Shown: positions 11,553 through 20,350, counted from the first letter of the stretch. The stretch: DNA of 64,000 bases from Corynebacterium kefirresidentii (GCA_002154655.1 NGUZ01000002.1:62001-126000); one strand, 5' to 3'. The notes: a model not told the origin generated them from the sequence alone. Made by a program: numbers and translations.

Positions 11553-11570
11553 AGTCTAGTGGGTTAGACT
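11553..11570. promoter_or_regulatory. Back-to-back leaderless promoters of guaA and the lipoprotein gene
   Basis: AGTCTA-N6-TAGACT is a perfect inverted repeat. Read rightward, TAGACT lies 7 nt before the guaA GTG. Read leftward, TAGACT lies 8 nt before the lipoprotein ATG. Both fit the corynebacterial -10 (TANNNT) with transcription starting at or next to the start codon. Confidence 0.65.
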
Positions 11571-11577
11571 ATGGGGC

Positions 11578-13152
11578 GTGACTAAGCCAAATACTACCCC
11601 GCGCCCCGTCCTCGTTGTGGACTTTGGCGCTCAGTACGCGCAGCTTATTGCCCGTCGCGTGCGCGAGGCCAAGATTTACTCCGAGGTTGTCCCTCACTCC
11701 GCGTCTGTGGAGGAAATCAAAGCTAAAGATCCCGCCGCGCTTATCCTGTCGGGCGGCCCGTCCTCCGTCTATGCTGACGGTGCCCCGGCCCTGAAGCCGG
11801 AGCTGCTTGAGCTCGGCATTCCTGTCTTTGGCATCTGCTACGGTTTCCAAGCCATGAACCATGCTCTTGGTGGCACCGTCTCGTCGACTGGCGAGCGTGA
11901 GTACGGCCGTACCGATATGAATGTTAAGGGCGGCGTACTTCACGAAGGCCTGGAGGCTACCCACAAGGTGTGGATGTCTCACGGCGATGCCGTATCTGCC
12001 GCTCCCGAAGGCTTTGAGGTTACGGCCACCTCGGCCGGTGCTCCGGTTGCAGCAATGGAGTGCCTGGAAAAGAAGATGGCCGGTGTGCAGTACCACCCTG
12101 AGGTGCAGCACTCGCCGCACGGCCAGGAAGTGCTTACCCGCTTCCTGACCGAGATTGCCGGCCTAGAGCAGAACTGGACGGCCGATAATATCGCCGAGCA
12201 GCTCATTGCCGATGTCCGCGCCCAGGTGGGCGAGGAAGGCCGCGCCATCTGTGCCCTTTCCGGCGGTGTGGACTCTGCTGTGGCGGCCGCACTGGTGCAG
12301 CGTGCCATCGGTGATCGCCTCACTTGTGTCTTCGTAGATCACGGCTTGCTGCGTGCCGGCGAGCGTGAGCAGGTGGAAAAGGACTTTGTTGCCTCCACCG
12401 GCGCGAAGCTGGTGACTGCGGATGAGCGCGCTGCCTTCCTGGAAAAGCTGGCAGGCGTTAGCGACCCAGAAGCCAAGCGCAAGGCCATCGGCGCGGAGTT
12501 TATCCGTTCCTTTGAGCGCGCGGTTGCAGGCGTGCTTGACGACGCCCCCGCAGGCTCCACCGTCGACTACCTCGTCCAGGGAACGCTGTACCCGGACGTT
12601 GTCGAGTCTGGCGGCGGCGATGGCACGGCGAATATTAAGTCTCACCACAATGTCGGCGGTTTGCCGGATGACGTGGAGTTCGAACTGGTTGAGCCGTTGC
12701 GCCTGCTGTTTAAGGACGAGGTGCGCGCCGTCGGCCGCGAGCTGGGCTTGCCGGAAGAGATCGTTAGCCGTCAGCCATTCCCAGGCCCAGGTTTGGGTAT
12801 CCGCATTATCGGTGAGGTAACCGAGGAGCGCTTGGAGACGCTGCGTGAGGCGGACCTCATTGCCCGCACCGAGCTGACCAATGCCGGCCTGGATGACCAG
12901 ATTTGGCAGTGCCCGGTCGTGCTGCTGGCTGATGTCCGTTCCGTTGGTGTGCAAGGTGATGGCCGCACCTACGGTCACCCGATTGTGCTGCGCCCGGTGT
13001 CCTCGGAGGACGCCATGACTGCGGACTGGACCCGCTTGCCATACGAGGTACTGGAGAAAATTTCTACCCGCATCACCAATGAGGTGAAGGACGTCAACCG
13101 CGTTGTCTTGGACTGCACCTCCAAGCCACCGGGAACCATCGAGTGGGAATAA
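11578..13152 (+). CDS. guaA: GMP synthase (glutamine-hydrolysing)
   Basis: 524-aa enzyme converting XMP, ATP and glutamine to GMP. The class-I glutamine amidotransferase domain (about residues 10-200) has the nucleophile in GICYGFQ and the His/Glu pair in [10 protein letters not shown]. The ATP-pyrophosphatase domain has the P-loop [12 protein letters not shown]. The C-terminal dimerisation domain includes [12 protein letters not shown] and ends [11 protein letters not shown], as in nearly all GuaA. The GTG start is supported by the homologous N-terminus and by a TAGACT -10 box 7 nt upstream, so the mRNA is probably leaderless. Confidence 0.98.
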   Translation: MTKPNTTPRPVLVVDFGAQYAQLIARRVREAKIYSEVVPHSASVEEIKAKDPAALILSGGPSSVYADGAPALKPELLELGIPVFGICYGFQAMNHALGGTVSSTGEREYGRTDMNVKGGVLHEGLEATHKVWMSHGDAVSAAPEGFEVTATSAGAPVAAMECLEKKMAGVQYHPEVQHSPHGQEVLTRFLTEIAGLEQNWTADNIAEQLIADVRAQVGEEGRAICALSGGVDSAVAAALVQRAIGDRLTCVFVDHGLLRAGEREQVEKDFVASTGAKLVTADERAAFLEKLAGVSDPEAKRKAIGAEFIRSFERAVAGVLDDAPAGSTVDYLVQGTLYPDVVESGGGDGTANIKSHHNVGGLPDDVEFELVEPLRLLFKDEVRAVGRELGLPEEIVSRQPFPGPGLGIRIIGEVTEERLETLREADLIARTELTNAGLDDQIWQCPVVLLADVRSVGVQGDGRTYGHPIVLRPVSSEDAMTADWTRLPYEVLEKISTRITNEVKDVNRVVLDCTSKPPGTIEWE

Positions 13153-13166
13153 AACGGCATGCGTAG

Positions 13167-13197
13167 AAGGCGCTCAGGCTATCTCTGAGCGCCTTTT
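13167..13197 (+). terminator. Rho-independent terminator after guaA
   Basis: AAGGCGCTCAG and CTGAGCGCCTT form a perfect 11-bp stem with a 7-base loop, followed by TT. The flanking A and T bases allow it to work in both directions, between guaA and the convergent HNH gene. Confidence 0.88.
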
Positions 13198-13217
13198 CGC
13201 GCGTTTGAGGAGCGTGT

Positions 13218-14254
13218 TTATTCACGCGGGGTAAACGGCGGCCGCCACACAATGCGCCCGCCCACCCGCTCGAGGCGGCCGCGCCGGGGCGGAGCGTTGG
13301 GGTCATCGTCGTTAACGCCATTATGGTAAGCGCAGCACATGACCAGGTTTTTCATATTCGTCTCCCCACCGTTACTCCACGCCTTGAGGTGGTGGACCTG
13401 GGAGAGGTCGGCCGGTTGGTTGCAGCCCTGCCAGGCACAGCGTGGGTTTTCTGCAGCGGCCATGATGCGCTGTTTGTCATTGGCCACGCGCGCTGTGCGG
13501 TAGAGGTTGACCGGCCCTTCTTCGGGGTGCACGAGTGTGACGTAGCCGGTTTCTCTATCGCCAGAAAAGCCGACGTCGTTGAGTACGCGCCGCAGATATT
13601 CGGTTCCGGTAATGGTGGCGCCATTGGTCAGGTCGAGTTCGATATCGTCGCCATGGCCGTCGCGGATGCGAATGAATTTGTCTAATGGCACGATGGCATT
13701 GGTTATCACCTCTGCCCGCGCGGCCGCTGCCTGGTCAAAAAAGATTTTTCTACCGCCTCGAGCGATTGCTTTCCTGTCGCAGCCAGCGCGGCGTTGAGAT
13801 CCGCGATGAAACTAGAGGTTCCGGTGATGGCCAGCGTCCAGTAGTCATTGGGGCGTCGGTAAGTGCGCACGCCTGGAGTAACGGTGTTGTCTTTCATCTC
13901 GCGCAGGCGCCGGCGAGCATGTTTAAGAATATGGCTCATCGCGCCGGTCATTGCACAGCACTCCGCGCGTAGCTCCCAGGCCTGTTTCTTGCTCGGGGCG
14001 CGGTTAACAATGCGCTCTAGGGCGGTGAGCGTGGCGATGGAATGGGCGTTGCGACGGGCGTCGGCAATAGCACGGCGCTGCAGCCGGGTAAATTTGGTGC
14101 GGCCAAAGTAGCTCTCACACAAAAGAAGCAGATCGGCCGCGATGGCATCGGGCGCGCCGTGGTCCATAAGCTCGGACCCAGACATGCCCTGGCACCCGGC
14201 GATGATGTCCATGCCGGGGCCTAAGGCAGTGAGGTAGGTCTCGAGTGCGTTCAT
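13218..14254 (-). pseudogene. HNH endonuclease, 13E12/DUF222 type, frameshifted
   Basis: Two reading frames together cover one HNH protein homologous to the intact gene at 29721-30701. The first part (14254 to about 13740) has MNALETYLTALGPG, ESYFGRTKFTRLQRRAIADA and the linker helices. The second (about 13740 to 13218) has LTNGATITGTEYLRRVLNDV, the HNH core (CAWQGCNQPADLSQVHHLKA, then CCAYHNGVNDDD) and the family tail PPRRGRLERVGGRIVWRPP. The frames meet at the homopolymers 13737-13749; adding one base restores VEK-IFFDQAAAARAEVITNA. So this is a single-base indel, not extensive decay. It may be a recent mutation, a phase-variable tract or a sequencing error. The catalytic residues are intact. 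Confidence 0.85.
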
Positions 14255-14317
14255 GCCTGCAACGCTACGACGCGCACCTACACCGGCGCACGGCCGGCGC
14301 AACCGCTGCGGCCGATT

Positions 14318-14370
14318 CTGTGGATAACCCGCCCCACACCCGGCACTAGGGCCGGAAAAGCTGTGGATAA
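14318..14370 (-). repeat. Paired TTATCCACAG motifs upstream of the HNH gene
   Basis: On the minus strand TTATCCACAG occurs at 14370-14361 and again at 14327-14318 (start-to-start 43 bp), before the HNH start at 14254. The same pair lies upstream of the second HNH gene (29596, 29658). The sequence fits the DnaA-box consensus TTATNCACA. Confidence 0.7.
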
Positions 14371-14391
14371 CCCCGAAAAGTGTCGTATAGA

Positions 14392-14811
14392 TCAGGCAAA
14401 CGCGAGCCGTCGCGTGCCATCCACGTGGGGGAAGACGAAAAAGCTCAGGCCAAAGACCACCAGCCATACCAGGCCAGCACCCCACGCGGGCAGGGCCACG
14501 ATGGGAGCGAGCATCACCATAAGCCACAGAATCATCAGCGGCACGAGCTGTGCGATGCTAGGAACCAGAGTGACATTGCGCTTGGTGGCATAATCGCGCA
14601 TCGCGTGGCGGTAGGGGTGGGCAAAGACGAGAACGAAGGCCGCCACAAGGCATACGAGCGCTCCAACCAGTGCGGCAAAGATATGTGCGCGGCTGGCCAA
14701 AAGCGCCACGGCCGCACCGATGAGGATGGACGAACCCAAACGCACCCATGGCGGAGTGGGAATGGGGGTGGTGTGCTCGCGCATGGCACCGTAGGCAGCG
14801 TTGAAGTTCAT
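14392..14811 (-). CDS. Small polytopic membrane protein
   Basis: 139-aa protein with four hydrophobic segments at about residues 23-40, 44-64, 86-104 and 107-128. A short cytoplasmic-type loop (HPYRHAMRDYATKRN) lies between the second and third. No conserved enzymatic motif was recognised. It is divergent from imuA' (65 bp between starts), so its promoter shares the region with possible SOS control elements. The start MNFNAAYGAM is the only plausible one. Function unknown. Confidence 0.75.
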   Translation of the reverse strand: MNFNAAYGAMREHTTPIPTPPWVRLGSSILIGAAVALLASRAHIFAALVGALVCLVAAFVLVFAHPYRHAMRDYATKRNVTLVPSIAQLVPLMILWLMVMLAPIVALPAWGAGLVWLVVFGLSFFVFPHVDGTRRLAFA

Positions 14812-14828
14812 GCCGCTAAGGCTACCAT

Positions 14829-14844
14829 TCGAACATACACTTGC
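14829..14844. promoter_or_regulatory. Possible degenerate LexA site upstream of imuA'
   Basis: TCGAACATACACTTGC has a perfect left half of the SOS box (TCGAACA) but a poor right half. It is 32 bp before the imuA' start. Gene function makes LexA control plausible; the sequence match alone is weak. Confidence 0.35.
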
Positions 14845-14875
14845 ATGTGTCCGGGTGAGGGTTCATACTATTCGG

Positions 14876-15538
14876 GTGAATCAAACGAGTGTTCGCCTAG
14901 AAAAAGCGGTGGCCGGACTAAGTAGGTCGGACCGTGTGGCGATGCTGCGTACCCGCATGCGTGCTATGGAGCGTGGTCCGGAAGAGGAGCTGGTAGATAC
15001 GCTTCCTGGCCTGGCACGTCTGCTTCCTGCGGGCGGCTTGGCGCGCCGGCACGTGGTGCACTGTGCTAACTGTCCAGCGCTTGTGGTGGAGCTTATCTGT
15101 CACCTCACCGCCCGCGGCGGGTATGTAGGTGTGGTGGGGTGGCCGGATTTGCTACTCGCACAAGTGGCCGAGGAAGGGGCTATTGAACGCGTGGTAACCG
15201 TGCCGGATCCGGGCGTGGATTCCTGGATGGTGACAGGGGTATTGGCGGAGGGACTAGACCTAGTCATCCACCATGGGCCACCCGGCGAGGTGAGCCCAAC
15301 TAAGGCCCGGCCGGTACTGGCGAAGGTGCGCGGCGGGCGTGCGGCGGTGCTGACGGTGGGCACGCGCTTGCCCGGCACGGCGGTGGAGATAGGGGCGCAG
15401 GTGAGTGCCTATCGGGGCGTCGGCAAGGGCAGTGGGCGCATTCGCGGCGTGGACATGGACGTGGAGGTTACCTCGAAACAAGCGACCTCGCACGGGGTGC
15501 TCACGGTGGGCCAGCGGCGCCGGTTGGAGGCCGTATGA
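14876..15538 (+). CDS. imuA': ImuA'-like mutasome protein
   Basis: 220-aa RecA-fold-related protein encoded directly before ImuB. This is the arrangement of the mycobacterial imuA'-imuB cassette for SOS mutagenesis. It has the segments LPGLARLLPAGGLARRHVVH and GGYVGVVGWPDLLLAQVAEEG typical of the family. No intact Walker A is seen at the expected position, as in ImuA' proteins. The GTG start VNQTSVRLEKAVAG is chosen because it follows TACTAT by 4 nt, giving a leaderless transcript; an upstream ATG would overlap the opposite gene. It overlaps imuB by four bases (ATGA). It should link ImuB and DnaE2 at stalled forks. Confidence 0.85.
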   Translation: MNQTSVRLEKAVAGLSRSDRVAMLRTRMRAMERGPEEELVDTLPGLARLLPAGGLARRHVVHCANCPALVVELICHLTARGGYVGVVGWPDLLLAQVAEEGAIERVVTVPDPGVDSWMVTGVLAEGLDLVIHHGPPGEVSPTKARPVLAKVRGGRAAVLTVGTRLPGTAVEIGAQVSAYRGVGKGSGRIRGVDMDVEVTSKQATSHGVLTVGQRRRLEAV

Positions 15539-17058
15539 GGGTAGCGGCCGTGTGGTTTCCGGATTGGCCCATCCAGGCCGTCGGCGGGCAGAGCCCTATG
15601 GTTATTGCGCGCAATCACACGGTGGCGGTATGTGATAGAGCGGCGCGCCGGGCGGGGGTGCGGCGTGGGATGCGCCTGCGTCAAGCCCAAGCGCTGTGCC
15701 CCGAGGCGGCGGTGGTGGAGGCTAACCCGGACCGGGATGGTGCGGCGTTTGCGGAGGTGGCAGCCGGTTTGGATGCGGTGGCGTCCTCGGTGGAGGTGCT
15801 GCGCCCCGGCCTGGCCATTGTGGACGCGGGCGCGGCGCTGCGCTACCACGGGGAGAAAGCATTAGAGATGCTTGTCGACGCCTCTTCGTACGCCGGCTTC
15901 GATTCCACCCTCGGCGTCGCCGATGAGATTGCTACGGCTGTCATCGCGGCCCGGTACCGTGGCATGGGCGCGGTGGTGCCAGAGGGCGAATCGCGGGATT
16001 TTTTGGCCACCCAGCCCATAGGAGTGCTCGCCGCCGATGAGGCCTTGGGCTTTGATGCTGGGTTTGTTGCGCAGCTCGATAAGTTGGGCGTGCGCCGCCT
16101 GGGCGACTTAGCTGCACTGCCGTTTAAGCAGGTAGCTACCCGTTTCGGTGAGCCCGGGCGTCGCGCGCACGAACTGGCCCAGGCTCGTGCGGATAGGCGG
16201 GTGGCCCCAGAACTGGTACGCCCAGACCTGGCCGTGGAAATGGAAGAGTGCATCGAGCGCGTGGACGCGGCGGCCTTCGCGGCCCGCCAGCTAGCGGCCC
16301 GGCTGCATGCTCGTTTGGAGGAAGCCGGCAAGGTGTGCCTGCGGCTGCGCGTGGTGGCGGAGTTTGGCACCGGCGAGGAGTTGGCGCGGGTATGGCGCAC
16401 GCAGGAAGCGTTGACGGAGCAGGCCACGGCGGACCGCGTGCGTTGGCAGCTCGATGGCTGGCTCACGCGTGCTACTGGTGAGGGCGCGGCCATTCGCCGC
16501 CTCGCGCTGGAGCCGGTAGAGGTTGCCGCCCCGTCCGCCACCGGCCTATGGGGCGGGGAGGGATCGCAGGAGCAGGTCAAGCGCGTTATCGCTCGGGTGC
16601 AATCGCAGCTGGGGGTTGACCGCGTGCTGCAGCCGCGGGCGGTGGGCGGCCGTGGAGTAGCCGAGCGCATCGAGTACGTGCCTTATGGTGAGCAGCGCGA
16701 CGCACCGCCACAAGGTGAGTGGCCCGGCCGTATTCCGGCACCCCTGCCTGCGCGTTTGGGCGGTGGGCCTAATCATCCGGCTGCGCGTATCCGGCTTATC
16801 GATGCCGCTCGTCGCGAAGTATTTGTCACCGCCGAGGCTCTCCTTTCGGGGGTGCCAGTGGCATTGAGCTGGGGCGCGCATCGCTTCCGCGTGCTGGGCT
16901 GGGCCGGTCCCTGGCCGGTGGATACGCAGTGGTGGACTAATACCCCACAGCACGTAGCGCGCCTGCAGGTGGTGGGGCAGGCCGACTATGAAGAGCATCA
17001 GCGGGCCTGGCTTTTGGTATGGTCCGGCGGACGCTGGCGGGTGGAGGCGACCTATTAA
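15535..17058 (+). CDS. imuB: ImuB, inactive Y-family polymerase-like mutasome adaptor
   Basis: 507-aa Y-family-like protein. The polymerase fold is recognisable (RAGVRRGMRLRQAQALCPEA, then the HhH region KLGVRRLGDLAALPFKQ). The catalytic acids are absent: the first carboxylate site reads VWFPDWPIQAV and the SIDE-like site reads VDAGAALRYHG. By family knowledge ImuB recruits DnaE2 and ImuA' to the beta clamp rather than synthesising DNA. Where mycobacterial ImuB has the clamp motif QLPLWGG, this protein has ATGLWGG, so the leading Gln is missing. Translationally coupled to imuA'; the stop codon overlaps the end of the opposite lipoprotein gene. Confidence 0.9.
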   Translation: MRVAAVWFPDWPIQAVGGQSPMVIARNHTVAVCDRAARRAGVRRGMRLRQAQALCPEAAVVEANPDRDGAAFAEVAAGLDAVASSVEVLRPGLAIVDAGAALRYHGEKALEMLVDASSYAGFDSTLGVADEIATAVIAARYRGMGAVVPEGESRDFLATQPIGVLAADEALGFDAGFVAQLDKLGVRRLGDLAALPFKQVATRFGEPGRRAHELAQARADRRVAPELVRPDLAVEMEECIERVDAAAFAARQLAARLHARLEEAGKVCLRLRVVAEFGTGEELARVWRTQEALTEQATADRVRWQLDGWLTRATGEGAAIRRLALEPVEVAAPSATGLWGGEGSQEQVKRVIARVQSQLGVDRVLQPRAVGGRGVAERIEYVPYGEQRDAPPQGEWPGRIPAPLPARLGGGPNHPAARIRLIDAARREVFVTAEALLSGVPVALSWGAHRFRVLGWAGPWPVDTQWWTNTPQHVARLQVVGQADYEEHQRAWLLVWSGGRWRVEATY

Positions 17059-17612
17059 TCGCGAATATCGACTACGAGGCGGGTGGGGTTATCGAGCACC
17101 TGCACGGAATAGGGCTTGCGCGAGGTCATGCCGATGACGAATTGGCAGCGGCCCTCGTAGGTACCGCCGTTGACCACCTGGGTGACGACTCCCTCTACGG
17201 GGGCATCCACCACGCCGATGCGGGGATCGTCCTTCCCCGCCTCGAAGGGGTAAACCACGCCGTCGATATTGACATTGAGTGCGGTCTCGCCGGAGTGGTC
17301 AATAGTCTTGCCAGAACCCTGCTGCGTGGGCGAGTCGGCATAGTCTACGAACCAGCCGGGAGTGCCGCCGCCGTCGAGTTCAAAGACAACGCGTTCAAAA
17401 CCCTCGTGCTGGCCGATGCGCACGTTGGTCACCGTGAGTTCGGAGGGGGCCTGCGGCCGGAGGGTTTTCATTTCCATATTGGCCTGGCCTAGCGGATTGA
17501 GCCGGGAGTTATCCGCAGATGCAGCCATGGTGGTGCGGTCCGTCTCTTGGGCGGCGCAGCCGCTGAGGAAAGCAGCGACGAGAAGCGTTGCGACGAGACG
17601 GACTTTCAACAT
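17055..17612 (-). CDS. AMIN-like domain lipoprotein
   Basis: 185-aa predicted lipoprotein. The signal peptide MLKVRLVATLLVAAFLSGC carries lipobox LSGC. The mature region (about residues 60-185) has TVTNVRIGQHEGFERVVFEL, GWFVDYAD and a C-terminal NPTRLVVDIRD. These resemble the AMIN-like beta-sandwich domain of actinobacterial secreted proteins, often linked to cell-wall association. The ribosome site is TAGGGGGTATG. Its end overlaps the imuB end by four bases (tail to tail). Precise role unknown. Confidence 0.82.
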   Translation of the reverse strand: MLKVRLVATLLVAAFLSGCAAQETDRTTMAASADNSRLNPLGQANMEMKTLRPQAPSELTVTNVRIGQHEGFERVVFELDGGGTPGWFVDYADSPTQQGSGKTIDHSGETALNVNIDGVVYPFEAGKDDPRIGVVDAPVEGVVTQVVNGGTYEGRCQFVIGMTSRKPYSVQVLDNPTRLVVDIRD

Positions 17613-17661
17613 ACCCCCTAGGTTATAGTTTCGGCCGTGAACTGTATAGCCGAGGGGGTAT
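17611..17661. repeat. 9-bp inverted repeat ATACCCCCT / AGGGGGTAT
   Basis: The arms at 17611-17619 and 17653-17661 are perfect and separated by 33 bp. They lie between the divergent lipoprotein and ferredoxin-like genes. The left arm includes the lipoprotein ribosome site, so part of the match may be chance. Confidence 0.45.
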
Positions 17662-17703
17662 TTCGTAGCCGAATTGTGGCCAAGGGTATGAGCTGAAAAG
17701 CAG

Positions 17704-17722
17704 AAAGGTTAGGCTTAGGTAT
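17704..17722. promoter_or_regulatory. DtxR-box-like sequence before the ferredoxin-like gene
   Basis: AAAGGTTAGGCTTAGGTAT matches 13 of 19 positions of the DtxR iron box TTAGGTTAGCCTAACCTAA. It abuts the ATG at 17723. The left half is good and the right half is degenerate. Iron control is plausible for a probable 2Fe-2S protein but not proven. Confidence 0.4.
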
Positions 17723-18583
17723 ATGACCGAGTTCTGTTCAGATATCCAGGTAGAGCCGCTGCCAGGCACGGCCAAGAAGGAATCCGTCTATGTGCTTTTT
17801 GAGTGGCCGGGCGGATGGTCGCGAGACGTGCTCGATGGCGATACCTTTGGGCCGGAGCTCACGGCGCAGCTCAAGACCAAGCTGAAGGGCGTGGCGGGGC
17901 TGCAGCTTATCCGCCGGCCGGGCCGTGACGGCCGCCAGGTAGGCAAGATGCATCGCTGCTACCTGGTGTGGGCCGAGCAGGGCGTGATGGAACTCGTGCT
18001 GCTGACGGGGCCGGAAAAGATCCTCGATCTGGACCTGACCGGGCCTGGCCGCAATGGGGGCGGCGCTTTGGATACGCCGCTGGTGCTGGTGTGCACGCAT
18101 GCCAAGCGTGATACGTGTTGTGCGGTCAAGGGCCGTCCGCTGGCCGCGGAGCTGGTGGCGGATTACCCAGATATGGTGTGGGAGACCTCGCACACGAAGG
18201 GGCACCGGTTCGCGCCATCGGTCATGCTCATGCCGTGGGGCTATTCCTTTGGACGAATGAATAAAGAAGCCGCCGCGCAGATGATTGCGGCGGCGGCGAA
18301 GGGGAAGTATTTCTACCCGGTAAATCGCGGGCGCGGTATTTTCGGCCCGCGCGGCCAGGTGGCGGAGTTGGCGGTGGCCCGCTCGCTTATCGACGCCGAC
18401 GAGGACCTCTCCTACGGCCAGCTCACCGCCACTGATAGCGGCGAGGTCAGCCACAGTGACGGCCGGCGCTGGCGCGTGACGCTCGAGGAGCGCGAGGTAG
18501 AAGGTGTGGTTTCCTCGTGTGGTGACGCCCCGAAGACGGGCCAAGCCATCGTAGCGACCGGCGTGGAGCCGGTCGCGAGGTAG
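17723..18583 (+). CDS. Sucrase/ferredoxin-like family protein
   Basis: 286-aa protein of the sucrase/ferredoxin-like (thioredoxin-like 2Fe-2S) family. The key segments are LVCTHAKRDTCCAVKGRPLA at about residues 115-135, supplying Cys ligands, and ETSHTKGHRFAPSVMLMPWG at about 152-172. The N-terminus also has a conserved Cys (MTEFCSDIQ). The family name is historical; these proteins are probably electron carriers or redox enzymes. The ATG lies directly after a DtxR-box-like sequence and a possible -10, so the mRNA may be leaderless. It is convergent with metI 21 bp away, and the gap contains one copy of the GGCGTCGGCAAG motif. Confidence 0.85.
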   Translation: MTEFCSDIQVEPLPGTAKKESVYVLFEWPGGWSRDVLDGDTFGPELTAQLKTKLKGVAGLQLIRRPGRDGRQVGKMHRCYLVWAEQGVMELVLLTGPEKILDLDLTGPGRNGGGALDTPLVLVCTHAKRDTCCAVKGRPLAAELVADYPDMVWETSHTKGHRFAPSVMLMPWGYSFGRMNKEAAAQMIAAAAKGKYFYPVNRGRGIFGPRGQVAELAVARSLIDADEDLSYGQLTATDSGEVSHSDGRRWRVTLEEREVEGVVSSCGDAPKTGQAIVATGVEPVAR

Positions 18584-18604
18584 GGCGGCGTCGGCAAGCG
18601 GGGG

Positions 18605-19285
18605 CTAGCGGCGCATGACCTTGGAGGAGAGCCAGTTGCCGAAGAACTGGGCGGCCTGCACCAGCACGATGATGATGAGCGTGGCCACGACGGTGACCTC
18701 CCATTCGAAGGCGCGGTAGCCGTAGACGATGGCAAAGTCACCCAAGCCGCCGCCGCCGACGTAGCCTGCCATAGCGGACATATCCACAATGGCGATAAAC
18801 AGGAAGGTGTAGCCCAAAATCAGTGGGCCGAGGGCCTCCGGGATGATAACGGAGGTAATGATCTTCCACGGCGAGGCACCCATGGAGCGGGCGGCCTCGA
18901 TAACGCCGGGATCGATGGACACGAGGTTTTGTTCCACCACGCGGGCTACGGAGAAGGTCGCCGCGATGACCATGACGAAGGTGGCCGGTCCGCGGCCGAT
19001 GGACCCGCCCATCACTATGACGGTCAGTGGCTGGGCAAAGGCCAGCAAAATGATGAACGGGATGGGGCGGACGAAGTTAACCAGCAGGTTGACAATGAAA
19101 TAGACAAACCGGTTTTGCAGGATGCCGCCTGTGCGGGTGGTATAGAGCAGCATGCCTAGGCCAAGGCCGAGGATGCCGGCAACGATGAGGGTAGTCGAGA
19201 CCATGATGAGGGTATCGACGATGGCATCGGCCAGTGAAGGGCCGAGGCGGTCCCAGTTGGCTTGGGCGAGGGTGGTGACGGTCAT
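18605..19285 (-). CDS. metI: Methionine ABC transporter permease MetI
   Basis: 226-aa inner-membrane subunit of the D/L-methionine importer. It has five or six membrane segments and the EAA loop EAARSMGASPWKIITSVIIPEA, through which it contacts the MetN ATPase. The C-terminus has GGGGLGDFAIVYGYRAFEWEV, characteristic of MetI. Its start overlaps the metN stop by four bases. It is the last gene of the metQ-metN-metI operon; as recalled, the order is conserved in C. glutamicum. Confidence 0.95.
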   Translation of the reverse strand: MTVTTLAQANWDRLGPSLADAIVDTLIMVSTTLIVAGILGLGLGMLLYTTRTGGILQNRFVYFIVNLLVNFVRPIPFIILLAFAQPLTVIVMGGSIGRGPATFVMVIAATFSVARVVEQNLVSIDPGVIEAARSMGASPWKIITSVIIPEALGPLILGYTFLFIAIVDMSAMAGYVGGGGLGDFAIVYGYRAFEWEVTVVATLIIIVLVQAAQFFGNWLSSKVMRR

Positions 19286-20319
19286 CGTGCAATCTCCTCA
19301 ATCTGGGTGGTGGTAGAAAGCGTGCGGTAGAACTCTTCGATGGCGTTATTGTCGCCGCTGAGCCGTACGGTCAGCTTGCCAAAGGAATGCTGTTGCAGCG
19401 TGGTGATGCCGCCGTGGACGACGGCGATGGATACGCCGGCTTCCTTGAGCCGGGCGGCGGCGGTGAAAAAGCCGGATTCCTCGGTGAGGTTGATGGTAAA
19501 CAGGCGGCCTTCGTGTGCGAGCAGATCGTCGGTTTCAACGACGTCGGGCTCGTTGCGCAGCGAGGTGGCTACGAACTTGGCGGCCACGGAGGTCTGTGGG
19601 TTGGAAAAGACCTCGTAGACGCTGCCTTGTTCCACGACGCGGCCGTTTTCCATCACGGCGACCTTATCGGCGATGGAGCGTACGACTTCCATCTCGTGGG
19701 TAATAACCACGATGGTGATGCCAAATTCCTTGTTTACCTGACGCAGTAGGTCGAGGACTTCCTGCGTGGTGGTGGGGTCGAGGGCGGAGGTTGCTTCGTC
19801 GGCAAGCAGCAGCGAAGGGTTGGTGGCCAGCGCACGGGCAATGCCAACGCGCTGCTTCTGGCCGCCGGAAAGCTGCTCTGGGTAGCTCTTGCCCTTGTCT
19901 CCTAGGCCGACGAAATCCAGCAGCTCTTGCACGCGCTTGGCGCGCTCCTGCTTGCCGACGCCCTGCAGCTGCAGCGGGTATTCAATATTGCCGGCCGCGG
20001 TGCGCGAGTTCATCAGGTTGAACTGTTGGAAAATCATGCCGATATTGCGGCGAATGCCGCGCAGCTTCTTCTCGGACATGCCAACGATATTGGTGTCATC
20101 AAGCAGCAGCTCTCCCGCAGACGGGGTGTCCAAGCCGTTTATCATGCGTACAAGGGTGGATTTACCGGCGCCGGAGTAGCCAATGATGCCGACAATTTCG
20201 CCGGGCTCAATGGTCATGGAGACATGGTCGAGTGCCTTAACTCGCGCCTTTTTCTGTTTAAAGATCTTGGTGATCTCGCGGAACTCGATGCGGGTGCCGC
20301 GTTGAGTGGAATCTGCCAC
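19282..20319 (-). CDS. metN: Methionine ABC transporter ATP-binding protein MetN
   Basis: 345-aa ATPase. Walker A is GYSGAGKST, the Q loop is IFQQFNLMNSR, the signature is LSGGQKQR and Walker B is LLLADEATSALD. The C-terminal 80 residues (about 262-345) form the NIL regulatory domain, which binds methionine and inhibits uptake when the cell is replete (family knowledge). It is separated from metQ by a strong GC-rich hairpin and overlaps metI. Confidence 0.96.
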   Translation of the reverse strand: MADSTQRGTRIEFREITKIFKQKKARVKALDHVSMTIEPGEIVGIIGYSGAGKSTLVRMINGLDTPSAGELLLDDTNIVGMSEKKLRGIRRNIGMIFQQFNLMNSRTAAGNIEYPLQLQGVGKQERAKRVQELLDFVGLGDKGKSYPEQLSGGQKQRVGIARALATNPSLLLADEATSALDPTTTQEVLDLLRQVNKEFGITIVVITHEMEVVRSIADKVAVMENGRVVEQGSVYEVFSNPQTSVAAKFVATSLRNEPDVVETDDLLAHEGRLFTINLTEESGFFTAAARLKEAGVSIAVVHGGITTLQQHSFGKLTVRLSGDNNAIEEFYRTLSTTTQIEEIAR

Positions 20320-20350
20320 GTGTTTGCGTCCTTAGTTAGGAAAGTGCCAA

